Counted from the stretch's first letter, positions 6,266 through 13,153 are shown. The stretch: 17,686 nucleotides of DNA from Baffinella frigidus (GCA_026770585.1 MU646639.1:32431-50116); one strand, 5' to 3'. Numbers and translations: made by a program. Notes: generated by a model from the sequence alone, not told the origin.

Positions 6266-6974
6266 GGGTGACCCATTGATCCCGGGAGTGCTGACGGACG
6301 AAGCATCGTGTCCGGTACACTCAAAATTCCAGTACCACCCACAGCTCTAGGGTGTCCGGTACGCTCGGTTCTCACCGTATACGTATATGCTGCTGCTGAT
6401 ATACGACCTCATCGCGTCACTTAATATATTGTATTTCTCAGTGCGTCCATCGATTTCGGTACAAACTCCGGTATTTTAAACCCTAAAAGTGCGGAACGGC
6501 TCCAACACCACGCCAAATCTGAGGTTGCATCTGTTTGATTATGGGACTAGATCCCGGCGCAGGGGCGACCTTGCAAATCTGGGAGTGTTGCTGGATGAGG
6601 CGTCGCGTCCAATACACTGAAAATTCCACTACCAGACACAGCCCTAGGGTAGGACAACTGCGGAACACTTTTTGGATCGGCTCCTGTCCAAAAACATCTG
6701 AACATCTACGGAGCCAATCCTCGAAATTTCGCCGGGAGAGCCGGAGCGCCAAGTGTCAAGACGAAATACTCCACCTTAGGCCTCTGTGTTGGGAGGTTCT
6801 TCTGGTTCTTAGCACGCCTAGTTCGTTTATCGTCCCGGTACGAAACTTGTTCGGTTCAGTTCACGGCCGCGGGACTCCCATCATTTCGAGTGCCGACCCT
6901 TGATTTAATTTAAATTGTTTTAAGCCTTCATAAACCTATTAATTTAAATATTAATTTGATTTGATCTGGCGCAG
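6266..6974. other. Intron-like region with an 80-bp duplication and AT-rich end
   Basis: Segments 6283-6362 and 6585-6662 are diverged copies (GGACGAAGCATCGTGTCC...CAAAATTCCAGTACC against GGATGAGGCGTCGCGTCC...GAAAATTCCACTACC). The last 70 bases (6903-6972) are AT-rich (TTTAATTTAAATT), unlike the surroundings, and end GGCGCAG before the next WD40 exon. No coding exon recognised. Confidence 0.5.
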
Positions 6975-7058
6975 GTCGGCGTGGGGCACTCGGACCACGT
7001 GTCAGCAATCGCCTTCAGTCCGTGTGGGGGTCGTGTCGCGACTGGCGGACGCGACAAG
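6975..7058 (+). CDS. WD40 exon, inner-strand type, 28 codons
   Basis: Acceptor TGGCGCAG; donor GACAAG then GTGCTG (7059). Phase 0, 84 bp. It encodes VGVGHSDHVSAIAFSPCGGR then VATGGRDK: the classic WD40 G-H-x-x-x-V-x-x-[IV]-A-F-S-P-x-G-x-x-x-A-T-G-G-x-D block. WD40 propellers are binding platforms. The phase fits the next intact exon at 8148 (…GGRDK joined to AAIVWDV). Three further decayed copies lie in the following intron. The exon has the same length (28 codons) as the exon at 14636-14719. Confidence 0.8.
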
Positions 7059-7172
7059 GTGCTGTGCACACCCTCCCGTGTCCAGGAAGGGAAAGAATAC
7101 ACTCGTTTGATGACTACTCGTTCACGGGCGTGTCCTCGAAGGGGAAGGACACACCAACCAGTGTTTCCAACA

Positions 7173-7232
7173 CACGTGTCAGCGATCGCGTGCAGTCTGT
7201 GCGGGGGTCGTGTGGCGACTGGGGGTCGTGAC
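7173..7232 (+). pseudogene. Extra copy of the 6975 exon, no donor
   Basis: Reads HVSAIACSLCGGRVATGGRD in frame, nearly identical to the 6975 exon, but Phe-Ser-Pro is changed to Cys-Ser-Leu. The AAG/GT end is replaced by ACACG. It begins at CACACGTGTC with no AG acceptor before it. Decayed or unspliceable duplicate. Confidence 0.7.
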
Positions 7233-7317
7233 ACGTTTGTTTTTAGACCCAGACGCTGCCTTATACATAAACCCAAATTCAATTTGAAACCAAATACGGG
7301 GTGGGGTTTTTCCGTAG

Positions 7318-7428
7318 TGTCAGTCTATTTGGGCTCACCCAGCTGGTTAGCCCGGGCTCTTTTCCGCTCCAAAGTTGACGGATTTGTACCGTGCGCCCAG
7401 CAGGTCAACTTAAGAACAGTCAGCTGAC
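7318..7428. mobile_element. AGCTCTG-family element, inverted copy E
   Basis: In reverse complement it reads GTCAGCTGACTGTTCTTAAG...CAAATCCGTCAACTTTGGAG, matching copies D (5446-5575) and B (15698-15836) in opposite orientation. It sits directly between two copies of the WD40 inner-strand exon. Confidence 0.65.
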
Positions 7429-7484
7429 ACGTGTCAGCGATCGCGTTCAGTCCGTGCGGGAATCAGGTGATCTCATCTGCGGGA
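7428..7484 (+). pseudogene. Third copy of inner-strand WD40 exon
   Basis: Reads HVSAIAFSPCGNQVISSAG. The start matches 6975 well; after SPCG it diverges and the Gly-Arg-Asp-Lys end is lost. It is followed by a run of GTAGTAATTGTCG direct repeats (about 7560-7615). Confidence 0.65.
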
Positions 7485-7634
7485 AAGATTAAATTGCATC
7501 GTTCCTGGCAACGAAAATTACTACGCAATTGGATCTTACCAGTAATAGTGAATAATTTGTGTAGTAATTGTCGTTTGTGTAGTAATTGTCGAAGAATTTG
7601 TGTAGTAATTGTCGCCAGAAAAGAGTGATTCTTG

Positions 7635-7679
7635 AGTCCGTGCGGGAGCCGCGTTGCGACTGGGGGGGGACGCGACAAG
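7635..7679 (+). pseudogene. Fourth copy of inner-strand WD40 exon, 5'-truncated
   Basis: Reads SPCGSRVATGGGRDK, with one extra Gly from a run of eight G and with the first half missing. It ends GACAAG followed by GC instead of GT. If GC donors are used in this genome it would still be in phase with the exon at 8148, but it lacks an acceptor. Confidence 0.65.
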
Positions 7680-7708
7680 GCTTTTAAAACACGCCGTTTT
7701 AGCGAAAG

Positions 7709-7743
7709 CTGGACAAACTGTCGTCACACGACAGTTTGTCCAG
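7709..7743. repeat. Perfect 16-bp hairpin with 3-base loop
   Basis: CTGGACAAACTGTCGT, CAC, then the exact complement. It stands alone in the intron; could be the core of a small fold-back element. Confidence 0.85.
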
Positions 7744-8147
7744 TACACCTGGACACACTAGTGAGGTTTCACAGCCATTTGTTAAGACCACCACACATAG
7801 AACACGGGTTTCCAGTGTTTTTCGCCCTGCTGGTTTGACTTACCGTCCAAACGATGCGCACCGTGGAACAGCCCCGCCGGCAGGCTCGTGAACGCCCACG
7901 TGACCGGTCACGCGAACGCCGAAGCCAACTGTGTGAGGTGACTGCCTTACGTGTGCCGGCCACTCTCGCCTTTTGTCTCGGTGGGCCGCGCAGGTCACCC
8001 TTCCTTCGTGCGGGAGACTCTGCGCTCTCGGGACGAGTTGTTTTTTACCTCACGGGCAAGTTTGACCACACGGGCAAGTTTGAAACGGGAATGTTCGACT
8101 TTGTGAAATGGTCAAAACAACTATTGAGCTTTCAGCACGATCGACAG
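7744..8147. other. Intron-like region before WD40 exon 8148
   Basis: No WD40 copy or clear exon. Holds a duplicated CACGGGCAAGTTTGA (8052-8085) and a run rich in CGTGAACGC/CGCGAACGC (7888-7920). Ends with CGATCGACAG, the acceptor of the next exon. Confidence 0.4.
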
Positions 8148-8208
8148 GCGGCGATCGTGTGGGACGTGACCTCGGGAATTGCCGAACGCCGCCTTCTAGG
8201 ACACTCCG
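8148..8208 (+). CDS. WD40 exon, outer-strand type, 20 codons + 1 nt
   Basis: Acceptor GATCGACAG; donor CACTCCG then GTTGGT (8209). It encodes AAIVWDVTSGIAERRLLGHS plus one base, the W-D-x-x-S-G…L-x-G-H half of a WD40 repeat. Phases fit on both sides. Upstream, GGRDK (exon 6975-7058, phase 0) joins to AAIVWD. Downstream, the single G plus AT from 8889 gives Asp, making GHS-D-AISSVAF. A diverged partial copy lies at 8329-8370. Confidence 0.8.
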
Positions 8209-8434
8209 GTTGGTTGCGCTTGGCGTTTAAACTTTAGGGTTTAGGGGTTGGGGTTGAGTTGTTGTGATTCAAGATTGAGGGTTCGGGGTTGAGGGTTGAG
8301 GGTTTAGAGCTTGTGGGTTAGCGGGCCAGACGTGACCTCGGGAATTACCGTGTGCCGTCTTGCCGAGTTCAGGGTGTAGGGTTTTGGTGTAGGCTCCGGA
8401 TTGTTTGGTTGGTGTAGGTTTTAGGGAATAGGGT

Positions 8435-8466
<32 letters not shown>

Positions 8467-8888
8467 GGTCTGCCTTGGCAGGGTTGAACGTCTGGATGAG
8501 CGACATCTGGATGAGCGCCGTAGCAAATATCCGCATGGTTGGGTTGGTGTAGGTGTTAGGGTTTGGGGGTTGGGGGTAGGGGTTTAGAGTTGAGAGTTTA
8601 GGGTCTGGGGTTTGGAGCTTAGGGCTCGGGGCTTAGGGTATAGGGTTTGGCGTGCAGCGTTCAGCGTTCAGCGTTCAGCGTTTAGAGATGAGGGGTTAGC
8701 GATCAAGGTTTGGGAGTTAGCCATGTTCTGGTACAACAAGAAGGAACGTTTCCTTCACGAAGGGACGAGAAACCCTGCAACCCTGTCGATGTTGATCTCC
8801 CACACTTGGCAGAGCCGAAGCCAACGAAAGCCCTGAAAGACTTTCCTGCTCCTCAACTCTGAACCCGAAATCGCAACCCTGATCGCAG
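8209..8888. repeat. Intron with TTGAGGG/TTTAGGG tracts and a partial exon copy
   Basis: G-rich telomere-like units lie at 8227-8310, 8390-8470 and 8540-8690 (TTTAGGG, TTGAGGG, GTTCAGC variants), in opposite orientation to the C-rich tracts elsewhere. At 8329-8370 GACGTGACCTCGGGAATT plus CCGTGTGCCGTCTT repeats the 8148-8208 exon (DVTSGITVCRL) without the GH end. Confidence 0.8.
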
Positions 8889-8959
8889 ATGCCATCTCCT
8901 CCGTGGCGTTTTCGCCCAACGACGGGCGTTTGCTGGCGACCGGCAGTTGGGATACTACT
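8889..8959 (+). CDS. WD40 exon, inner-strand type, 23 codons + 2 nt
   Basis: Acceptor GATCGCAG (8887-8888); donor ACTACT then GTAATG (8960). It takes one base from the previous exon to form Asp, then AISSVAFSPNDGRLLATGSW and DTT. The pattern V-A-F-S-P-x-D-G-x-x-L-A-T-G-S-W-D is textbook WD40. It ends phase 0 and joins exactly to VMLWEVRSG at 9471. One of the clearest exons in the window; no second copy was seen. Confidence 0.85.
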
Positions 8960-9470
8960 GTAATGCCCCCCCCTTGTCAACTTTATCAGTTTGTCAACTT
9001 TGTCCCCCTCAAACGAATCGTTAAGCTCCTCGAAACCATGGTTGGTAGCGTGCAGTGTTGGACGACGGTAGGGCCTAGAGCGTGTAGGACCGCGTCTCTT
9101 GCAAGACTCTCTTGCTACCCTCCCTTTGGCACCCGCCATGTGTCAACTTATCGGAAACCTCCTCGAATACAGGGCATTTTTCATACGGTATTGGACAACG
9201 GTGGGCCGCTGATAGGAGCGCTGATAGGACCTCGTCCATTGCAAGAGACTCGGCCCCACCGTGTTCCACTACTAGGACCTGCCGTGGGCCCCCCTCCGCT
9301 CCGCCTCTCTCCTCGCCAGCAACAACCTCCTCAACAACCTCCTGAGTCTGGAGAGAGGATCCTCTCTCCAGACTCACGGGATGCCCCTACAGATGGCCTC
9401 TACCGTATGGTCCTTGGGATTTTTCACGTGAGACAGGTCTGTACCAGATGCTGACCCTGAGTTGGTGCAG
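8960..9470. other. Intron with diverged 120-bp duplication and palindrome
   Basis: Segments about 8990-9105 and 9137-9255 are related (TGTCAACTT, CTCCTCGAA, TTGGAC(G/A)ACGGT, TAGGACC/TAGGACCTCG, TTGCAAGA in the same order). A perfect 34-bp palindrome TGAGTCTGGAGAGAGGA/TCCTCTCTCCAGACTCA lies at 9343-9376. The intron ends GTTGGTGCAG. Confidence 0.6.
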
Positions 9471-9518
9471 GTGATGTTGTGGGAGGTGCGGAGCGGCAAC
9501 TGCCTCCGTGTCATCGAG
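9471..9518 (+). CDS. WD40 exon, outer-strand type, 16 codons
   Basis: Acceptor GGTGCAG; donor ATCGAG then GTCCTT (9519). Phase 0 at both ends, 48 bp. Encodes VMLWEVRSGNCLRVIE, which completes DTT from 8959 into DTTVMLWEV and continues into GHTGRIW at 9940. With only 16 codons it is too short for automatic detection, but both joins are seamless WD40 sequence, which makes it convincing. Confidence 0.8.
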
Positions 9519-9939
9519 GTCCTTTCAAAACACCCCCCTCACACTCCATCGCAGTGAATCAGCACATTTCCCTCACACTCCATCAAAACACAGCCCTCAC
9601 ACTGAACCAAAAAACTCAGTCAAATCATCCCATCACGCTCAATCAAAGCTTTGAGTGCACTCCCACCACTCAATCAAAACGCCCCCCTCATGGCCAATTA
9701 ACAACCCCCCCCACGCTCAATCATAACACTCCCCTCGCACTCAATCAAAACACTCCCCTCGCACACGATGGGCTTCGAAGATCGGCCCATTTATTTTCGT
9801 GGTACTAATTGACAATTGCTCGGCACAAAGACATCGTATTAACCGACATTTCGAAAAGATTTCTGGCCCGATTTCCCTTTGAAGCACACTGTGTGGCGCT
9901 CAATCAAAGCACAATGCTCACAGCCCAGCCGCATCGCAG
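9519..9939. repeat. Minisatellite intron with inserted element
   Basis: Units of about 22-24 bp around ACTCCCCTCGCACTCAATCA repeat imperfectly from about 9526 to 9770, with one more at 9894-9924. Between them, 9769-9893 is unrelated, AT-richer sequence with weak inverted ends (TGGGCTTCGAAGATCGGCCC against the complement of GGCCCGATTTCCCTTTGAAGC). That points to an insertion into the repeat array. Ends GCATCGCAG. Confidence 0.7.
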
Positions 9940-9982
9940 GGGCACACCGGACGGATTTGGGCCCTGACGTTCTCGCCTGACG
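9940..9982 (+). CDS. WD40 exon, inner-strand start, 14 codons + 1 nt
   Basis: Acceptor CATCGCAG; donor CTGACG then GTCCGT (9983). Encodes GHTGRIWALTFSPD plus one base. The single G joins GA from 10151 to make Gly, giving the run FSPDG-RDLVSAGRDK, exactly the WD40 consensus. The frame stays open past the donor (GPSLPTPTR) without WD40 sense, so the donor at 9983 is preferred. Confidence 0.75.
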
Positions 9983-10150
9983 GTCCGTCTCTGCCCACTC
10001 CTACCCGCGAGAAGCATGCGGGTCTCATTCAAATCCACTTTACGTTGATTTCGCGACGGAATCAATGCATCGCACGTGTGAGGGGTCGGAATTAGGTTGA
10101 AGAAGTTTCCAAAATCATGGGGGTCGTGACACCTGTCGTGTCCATTTCAG

Positions 10151-10242
10151 GACGGGACCTCGTGTCAGCCGGACGTGATAAGAAAATTCGCGTGTGGGAG
10201 GTGCCGTCCGGCGCTCCACTTCAGGCTTTCGAAGGACCCAAG
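10151..10242 (+). CDS. WD40 exon, 30 codons + 2 nt
   Basis: Acceptor CATTTCAG; donor CCCAAG then GTCTGC (10243). After completing Gly from the preceding exon it reads RDLVSAGRDKKIRVWEVPSG then APLQAFEGPK, covering the last inner strand, the W-E/W-D motif and the turn into the next repeat. It ends phase 0 and joins GTVYSVSFSPDG at 10932. The last 30 bases are duplicated at about 10313-10342, where the donor is a better GTGAGG. Confidence 0.8.
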
Positions 10243-10254
10243 GTCTGCCTCTCT

Positions 10255-10345
10255 CCCAGTCGGCTTGGCCGACTATTCTTAAGTTGACATACTGGGTTTG
10301 TGGTACAAACTCTCCACTTAAGGCCTTCGAGGGGCCCAAGGTGAG
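10255..10345. mobile_element. AGCTCTG-family fragment beside a duplicated exon tail
   Basis: CAGTCGGCTTGGCCGACTAT and CTTAAGTTGACATACTGGGT...GTGGTACAAACT (10257-10311) match the interior of the family. Immediately after, CCACTTAAGGCCTTCGAGGG plus GCCCAAGGTGAGG (10313-10345) is a second copy of the end of exon 10151-10242. The element is thus flanked on both sides by the same exon tail. Confidence 0.65.
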
Positions 10346-10569
10346 GTCAACTTTGGATTGGGAAAGTTGATTCCTGGTCAGTAGGCGGGCCTGTCTATGG
10401 CTCTGAATCTCAATATGAACCTGCATCTGAATCTGAATCTAAATATGAAACCAAATCTGAATCTGGGTCTCAATCGTCATCTGGATCTGAAATCTGACCT
10501 GAATCTGGAATCTGAATCTGAATCTGAACCTGAATCTGAATCTGAATCTGAAGTTGAGGCTGCGCGCAG

Positions 10570-10606
10570 GGGACTGTGTATTCAGTTGTCTTTCTCCCCG
10601 AATCTG
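10570..10606 (+). pseudogene. Truncated copy of the 10932 WD40 exon
   Basis: After GCGCGCAG it reads GTVYSVVFLPES and then runs into the CTGAAT repeat. Only the first 10 or so codons survive. Confidence 0.7.
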
Positions 10607-10738
10607 CATCTGAACCTGGACCCGATTCTGCAAGTGAGAGCCTGAATCTCAATCTGAAACCGAATCTGAATCTCACTCTGAACCTGAACCCGAACCCGAA
10701 CCCAAATCTGAAATCTGGGTCTGGGTCTGGGTTTGCAG

Positions 10739-10831
10739 GGTACCGTGTACTCGGTGTCGTTCTCGCCGGACGGAAGCCAGCTTACTGAGATGAGGGATGA
10801 AGACGTGCGCGCTGTGCGTGTCCGGGACTGA
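10739..10831 (+). pseudogene. Second copy of the 10932 WD40 exon, stopped
   Basis: After TTTGCAG it reads GTVYSVSFSPDGSQLTEMRD then EDVRAVRVRD and a TGA at 10829-10831. Compared with the intact copy, LASGGDER has become LTEMRDED, Trp is changed to Arg and the stop falls in place of Tyr-Ala. A recent duplicate inactivated by several changes. Confidence 0.75.
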
Positions 10832-10931
10832 TCACCTGGATGTGAATCTGAATTTGAACGCCGATTCTCAACCCGCATCTGGACCTGGATCCGAACCTGC
10901 CTTGATCTGCATCTGAATCTACGTGGGCCAG

Positions 10932-11038
10932 GGCACCGTGTACTCCGTGTCATTCTCCCCCGACGGAAGCCAGCTCGCGAGTGGAGGGGATGAGCGCGCT
11001 GTCCGAGTCTGGGACTATGCGCGCAGGCGGCCTATCAG
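10932..11038 (+). CDS. WD40 exon, intact third copy, 35 codons + 2 nt
   Basis: Acceptor GGGCCAG; donor CTATCAG then GTACCA (11039). Encodes GTVYSVSFSPDGSQLASGGD and ERAVRVWDYARRRPI plus AG. It continues EGPK from 10242 (phase 0). The final AG plus one base of the next exon gives Arg, as in RRRPI-R. It covers S-F-S-P-D-G, A-S-G-G-D and V-W-D, a full inner-to-outer stretch. Two damaged copies precede it and two partial ones follow (11172-11233 and 11774-11857). Confidence 0.85.
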
Positions 11039-11041
11039 GTA

Positions 11042-11171
11042 CCACTCGAGAAATCTAGAGCACCCTATTTACATTTCGGGTTGTTGGGGGTTGTCACCAA
11101 AGTTACTACGCAAACGCCCACTCGCCAAGACACCCCGGTTTAAAATAGGGTGCTACAGCGTTCTTGAGTGG
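11042..11171. mobile_element. TIR element inserted at exon copy
   Basis: Left end CCACTCGAGAAATCTAGAGC followed by ACCCTATTT (11042-11070), and right end AAATAGGGTGCTACAGCGTT followed by CTTGAGTGG (11143-11171), are imperfect inverted complements. The duplicated exon resumes at exactly 11172, so the element boundary coincides with the truncation of that copy. Confidence 0.7.
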
Positions 11172-11233
11172 GCGAGTGGAGGGGACGAGCGCGGTGTGCG
11201 CTTGTGGGACTATGCGCGCAGGCGGCCTCTCAG
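11172..11233 (+). pseudogene. 5'-truncated copy of the 10932 exon with good donor
   Basis: Reads ASGGDERGVRLWDYARRRPL plus AG, in the same frame as the intact copy, and ends CTCTCAG before GTAGAG (11234). The first 15 codons are missing, replaced by the TIR element ending at 11171. The donor is intact, the acceptor is lost. Confidence 0.7.
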
Positions 11234-11249
11234 GTAGAGCCATTCCGCC

Positions 11250-11407
11250 AGGACTTGTCGCGTTTTCGACTTCGAGATTTCAAGATTTCAGACTTCAAAA
11301 AGGTTTTAGAGGGCGTAAAACGTTTTAAAACACACCGTTTCAAATCCCATGGTACAAATGAAGTCTCGAAGTCTCGAAGTCTCGAAATCGTAAACGCGAC
11401 AAGTCCT
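11250..11407. mobile_element. Fold-back element 1
   Basis: Perfect 16-bp ends AGGACTTGTCGCGTTT (11250-11265) and their complement (11392-11407). Subterminal runs of TTCGAGATTTC and GAAGTCTCGAAGTCTCGAAG are also inverted. The centre (TTTTAAAACACACCG) is AT-richer. Confidence 0.85.
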
Positions 11408-11420
11408 ACCGGAATAGCTC

Positions 11421-11661
11421 TATTGTACTTTTCGGGTCAGCGCGGATTTTCTCGAGGTCGGGTCGGGGAATCGGGAAATGAAAATCTCGAAAATCGATGC
11501 GTCCATCTAAAGTTTTATGCTGTCTTATGCATTGATATGATGACAAGATGCACCCCCCACCCATAATATGTACAAATACTAGAGCCCTTTTTCGATATTT
11601 TCGATTTTTCCCGACTTCCCGACCCCGACCCAAAATCCGCGCTGACCCGAAAAGTACAATA
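11421..11661. mobile_element. Fold-back element 2, 241 bp
   Basis: Ends TATTGTACTTTTCGGGTCAG continued by CGCGGATTTT (from 11421) and the exact complement finishing CTGACCCGAAAAGTACAATA (to 11661). Inner arms GGTCGGGTCGGGGAATCGGG against CCCGACTTCCCGACC are imperfect. The unpaired centre (about 11500-11585) is AT-rich. No transposase reading frame. Confidence 0.85.
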
Positions 11662-11773
11662 CTATGCGGGAAGAAGTTTTGCTCGCGGGACGATTGTTCT
11701 GAAAGTCAACCCCTATACAACCCGTCAACATTTGAGAATATTGAGCCTGGTCCTGTCTGGCGCGAACGGTGCG

Positions 11774-11857
11774 TTATCACCGGACGGAACACAGCTTGCG
11801 TCCAGAGGAGACGCGCGCGCTGTAAGAGTGTGGGACTATGCCCGCAGGCGGCCGCTG
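11774..11857 (+). pseudogene. Fifth copy of the 10932 exon
   Basis: Reads LSPDGTQLASRGDARAVRVW then DYARRRPL, lacking the GTVYSVS start. It ends CCGCTGAG followed by GC instead of GT. In-frame and well conserved, so it is either a GC-donor exon with an unseen acceptor or a young pseudo-copy. Confidence 0.65.
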
Positions 11858-11936
11858 AGGCAGCACGGGTTTGAAGTGGTTTGATTTGTGAACTGATCTG
11901 ACTTGGGTTAATTTAGTCTCTATGAGGGTCCCAGAG

Positions 11937-12127
11937 ATATCATTTTACTGCACGATCTCGAAAATCGACCTTGTGACCTGGCGTCTCGAGACTCGAGACG
12001 GATTTACGTTGACGATTTTGTAGACCTTTTCGCCTCTGGGCGCGGCATGGATGTATTTTGATTGAACGTGCCAGGTTCCGCGCCAGGTCACAGGGTCGAT
12101 TTTCGAGATCGTGTAGTAAAATGATAT
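11937..12127. mobile_element. Fold-back element 3, 191 bp
   Basis: Arms 11937-11983 and 12081-12127 (47 bp) are inverted complements with a few mismatches; blocks include CACGATCTCGAAAATCGACC and GGTCGATTTTCGAGATCGTG. A further small palindrome TCTCGAGACTCGAGA sits inside (11984-11998). Confidence 0.85.
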
Positions 12128-12134
12128 TTCCTTC

Positions 12135-12475
12135 GTGTAAAGTTGATTCTACCCGAGAAACACGCCAAAGGTGATGGGAATTGGAGCTCTTTGCCGCGGG
12201 TATGCCGCGGGTATAATGTCTTTCAAAAAGAATTTGTACCAGGATTTGCGAACGAGTGTGTGTGAAGAAGGAACCTGTGCCCTGGCGCGGTTACAGGCGG
12301 GAATTTGATTTTCACGTCCCTCTAAGAGTCAAGTTTATTCTCCCCAGAAACACACGCCAAAAGTGTGAGGATTTTAGTTATTCCTGGGCGCAATAACGTT
12401 TCATCTGTACCACGAAACACTTTTAGCACGAAACGTTGCGTTTGAAATCCTGACTCGTGGCCTGGCGTGGGCAGG
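12135..12475. repeat. Diverged tandem duplication, about 170-200 bp
   Basis: AAGTTGATTCTACCCGAGAA plus ACACGCCAAAGGTG (about 12139-12172) and AAGTTTATTCTCCCCAGAAA plus CACACGCCAAAAGTG (about 12330-12363) begin two related units. Both run to (C/G)CCTGGCG(C/T)GG near 12272-12283 and 12459-12470. No coding exon seen. Confidence 0.55.
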
Positions 12476-12580
12476 TGCCTGCAGGGAATTGAGATTCAAC
12501 GAGAGTACTTCAGAAATGAAAACCTGGAAGTCCAGTAGAAAGAAGAACGACAGCATCTGCTGGGACGGGGGCCTCCAGCC
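12473..12580 (+). pseudogene. GHDG-type exon copy split by insertion
   Basis: GGCAGGTGCCTGCAGGG starts like the exon at 12732. About 60 unrelated bases (AATTGAGATTC...AGAAAGAA) then intervene before GAACGACAGCATCTGCTGGG resumes the exon. The insertion destroys the frame. This interrupted form was itself later copied to 14338-14469. Confidence 0.65.
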
Positions 12581-12619
12581 GGATCAACCCACTAACAGAC
12601 CACCTGCGTATTACAATCT
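12488..12619. repeat. 132-bp direct repeat, copy 1 of 2
   Basis: Matches 14338-14469 over 132 bp without length change and with scattered substitutions, from ATTGA(G/A)ATTCAA to CTGCGTATTACAATCT. It includes part of a GHDG-type exon and so moved as one block across 1.85 kb. Confidence 0.9.
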
Positions 12620-12731
12620 TGACCACCGGTGTGTTACAATATCATTACAATATTTTTGACCCTGACGCCTATCATAGTCAATACAGTAGGCTCAACGACC
12701 CTGATTTCGGTGCGTGCCCCTATGAACACAG

Positions 12732-12789
12732 GGGCCTGCAGGGGCACGATGGGAATAACGACTGCATCTGCTTGGATGGGGGCCTTCAG
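12732..12789 (+). CDS. WD40-linked GHDG exon, 19 codons
   Basis: Acceptor GAACACAG; donor CTTCAG then GTGGAC (12790). One base completes Arg from the 11038 donor, then it reads GLQGHDGNNDCICLDGGLQ. The join VWDYARRRPI-R-GLQGHDG is a fitting end of one WD40 repeat and start of the next. After GHDG the sequence is Cys-rich (NDCICLDGG) and only loosely resembles the V-x-x-[VI]-x-F-S-x-D-G strand. One of at least five copies; this one has clean splice sites. Confidence 0.55.
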
Positions 12790-12896
12790 GTGGACGAGCC
12801 ACTCGAGGCTAGACATGGGACCATTATAAAACAGAGCTTCTTTTACAAGTGAAGGGGGGGAAAAATATGTGTAGTAATTTCCACACAAATAGGGGC

Positions 12897-12942
12897 GTTT
12901 GGTCACGTTGCTGGAGGAATTCCCCCAGCAACGTGACCAAAC
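12897..12942. repeat. 46-bp near-perfect palindrome
   Basis: GTTTGGTCACGTTGCTGG (12897-12914) and its exact complement (12925-12942) flank AGGAATTCCC, itself nearly symmetrical. A small fold-back structure directly after the GHDG exon. Confidence 0.85.
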
Positions 12943-13153
12943 CTGCCCGTGACTGGTACTAAATTTAACAACCCCACATTTAAAATGGTCCCATTTCTAG
13001 CCTCGAGAAGAGCCCACTAAGAGTCCACCGGTGTATTACAATCTTTTGGACCCTGAAGCTTCTGGGTCTAAACGCCGTAGTCCCCTACGGACTGCGGCCT
13101 ACCGTAGTCAATGCAACAGGCTCAGCTGCCCTGAATGTAGTTACTCTGCGCAG
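12943..13153. other. Spacer between GHDG exon copies
   Basis: Includes a second partial copy of the CACCGGTGT(G/A)TTACAAT(A/C)TTTT block (12624-12655 and 13026-13045) and a small CCGTAGTCCCCTACGG palindrome (13074-13089). No coding exon. Confidence 0.45.

Larger units (their letters stand above)
10397..10931. repeat. CTGAAT hexanucleotide array with embedded exon copies
   Basis: Long imperfect (CTGAAT)n with variants (CTGGGT, CCGAAC, CTCAAT) fills 10400-10565, 10610-10730 and 10845-10920. Three copies of the exon starting GTVYSV are embedded, at 10570, 10739 and 10932. The repeat encodes artefact Ser-Glu or Asn-Leu strings in several frames. Each array copy precedes an exon copy, so array and exon probably duplicated together. 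Confidence 0.85.

Noticed and set aside
10397-10676. Open frames with Asn-Leu and Ser-Glu or Arg-Phe strings
   Set aside because: These arise from the CTGAAT hexanucleotide array, open in several frames on both strands; the embedded WD40 copies are in separate short frames after AG acceptors.
11406-11874. Plus- and minus-strand open frames of 75-108 codons across 11406-11874
   Set aside because: They read through the arms of the 241-bp fold-back element in both directions; the only supported coding-like part is the WD40 copy at 11774-11857, which is in a different frame.
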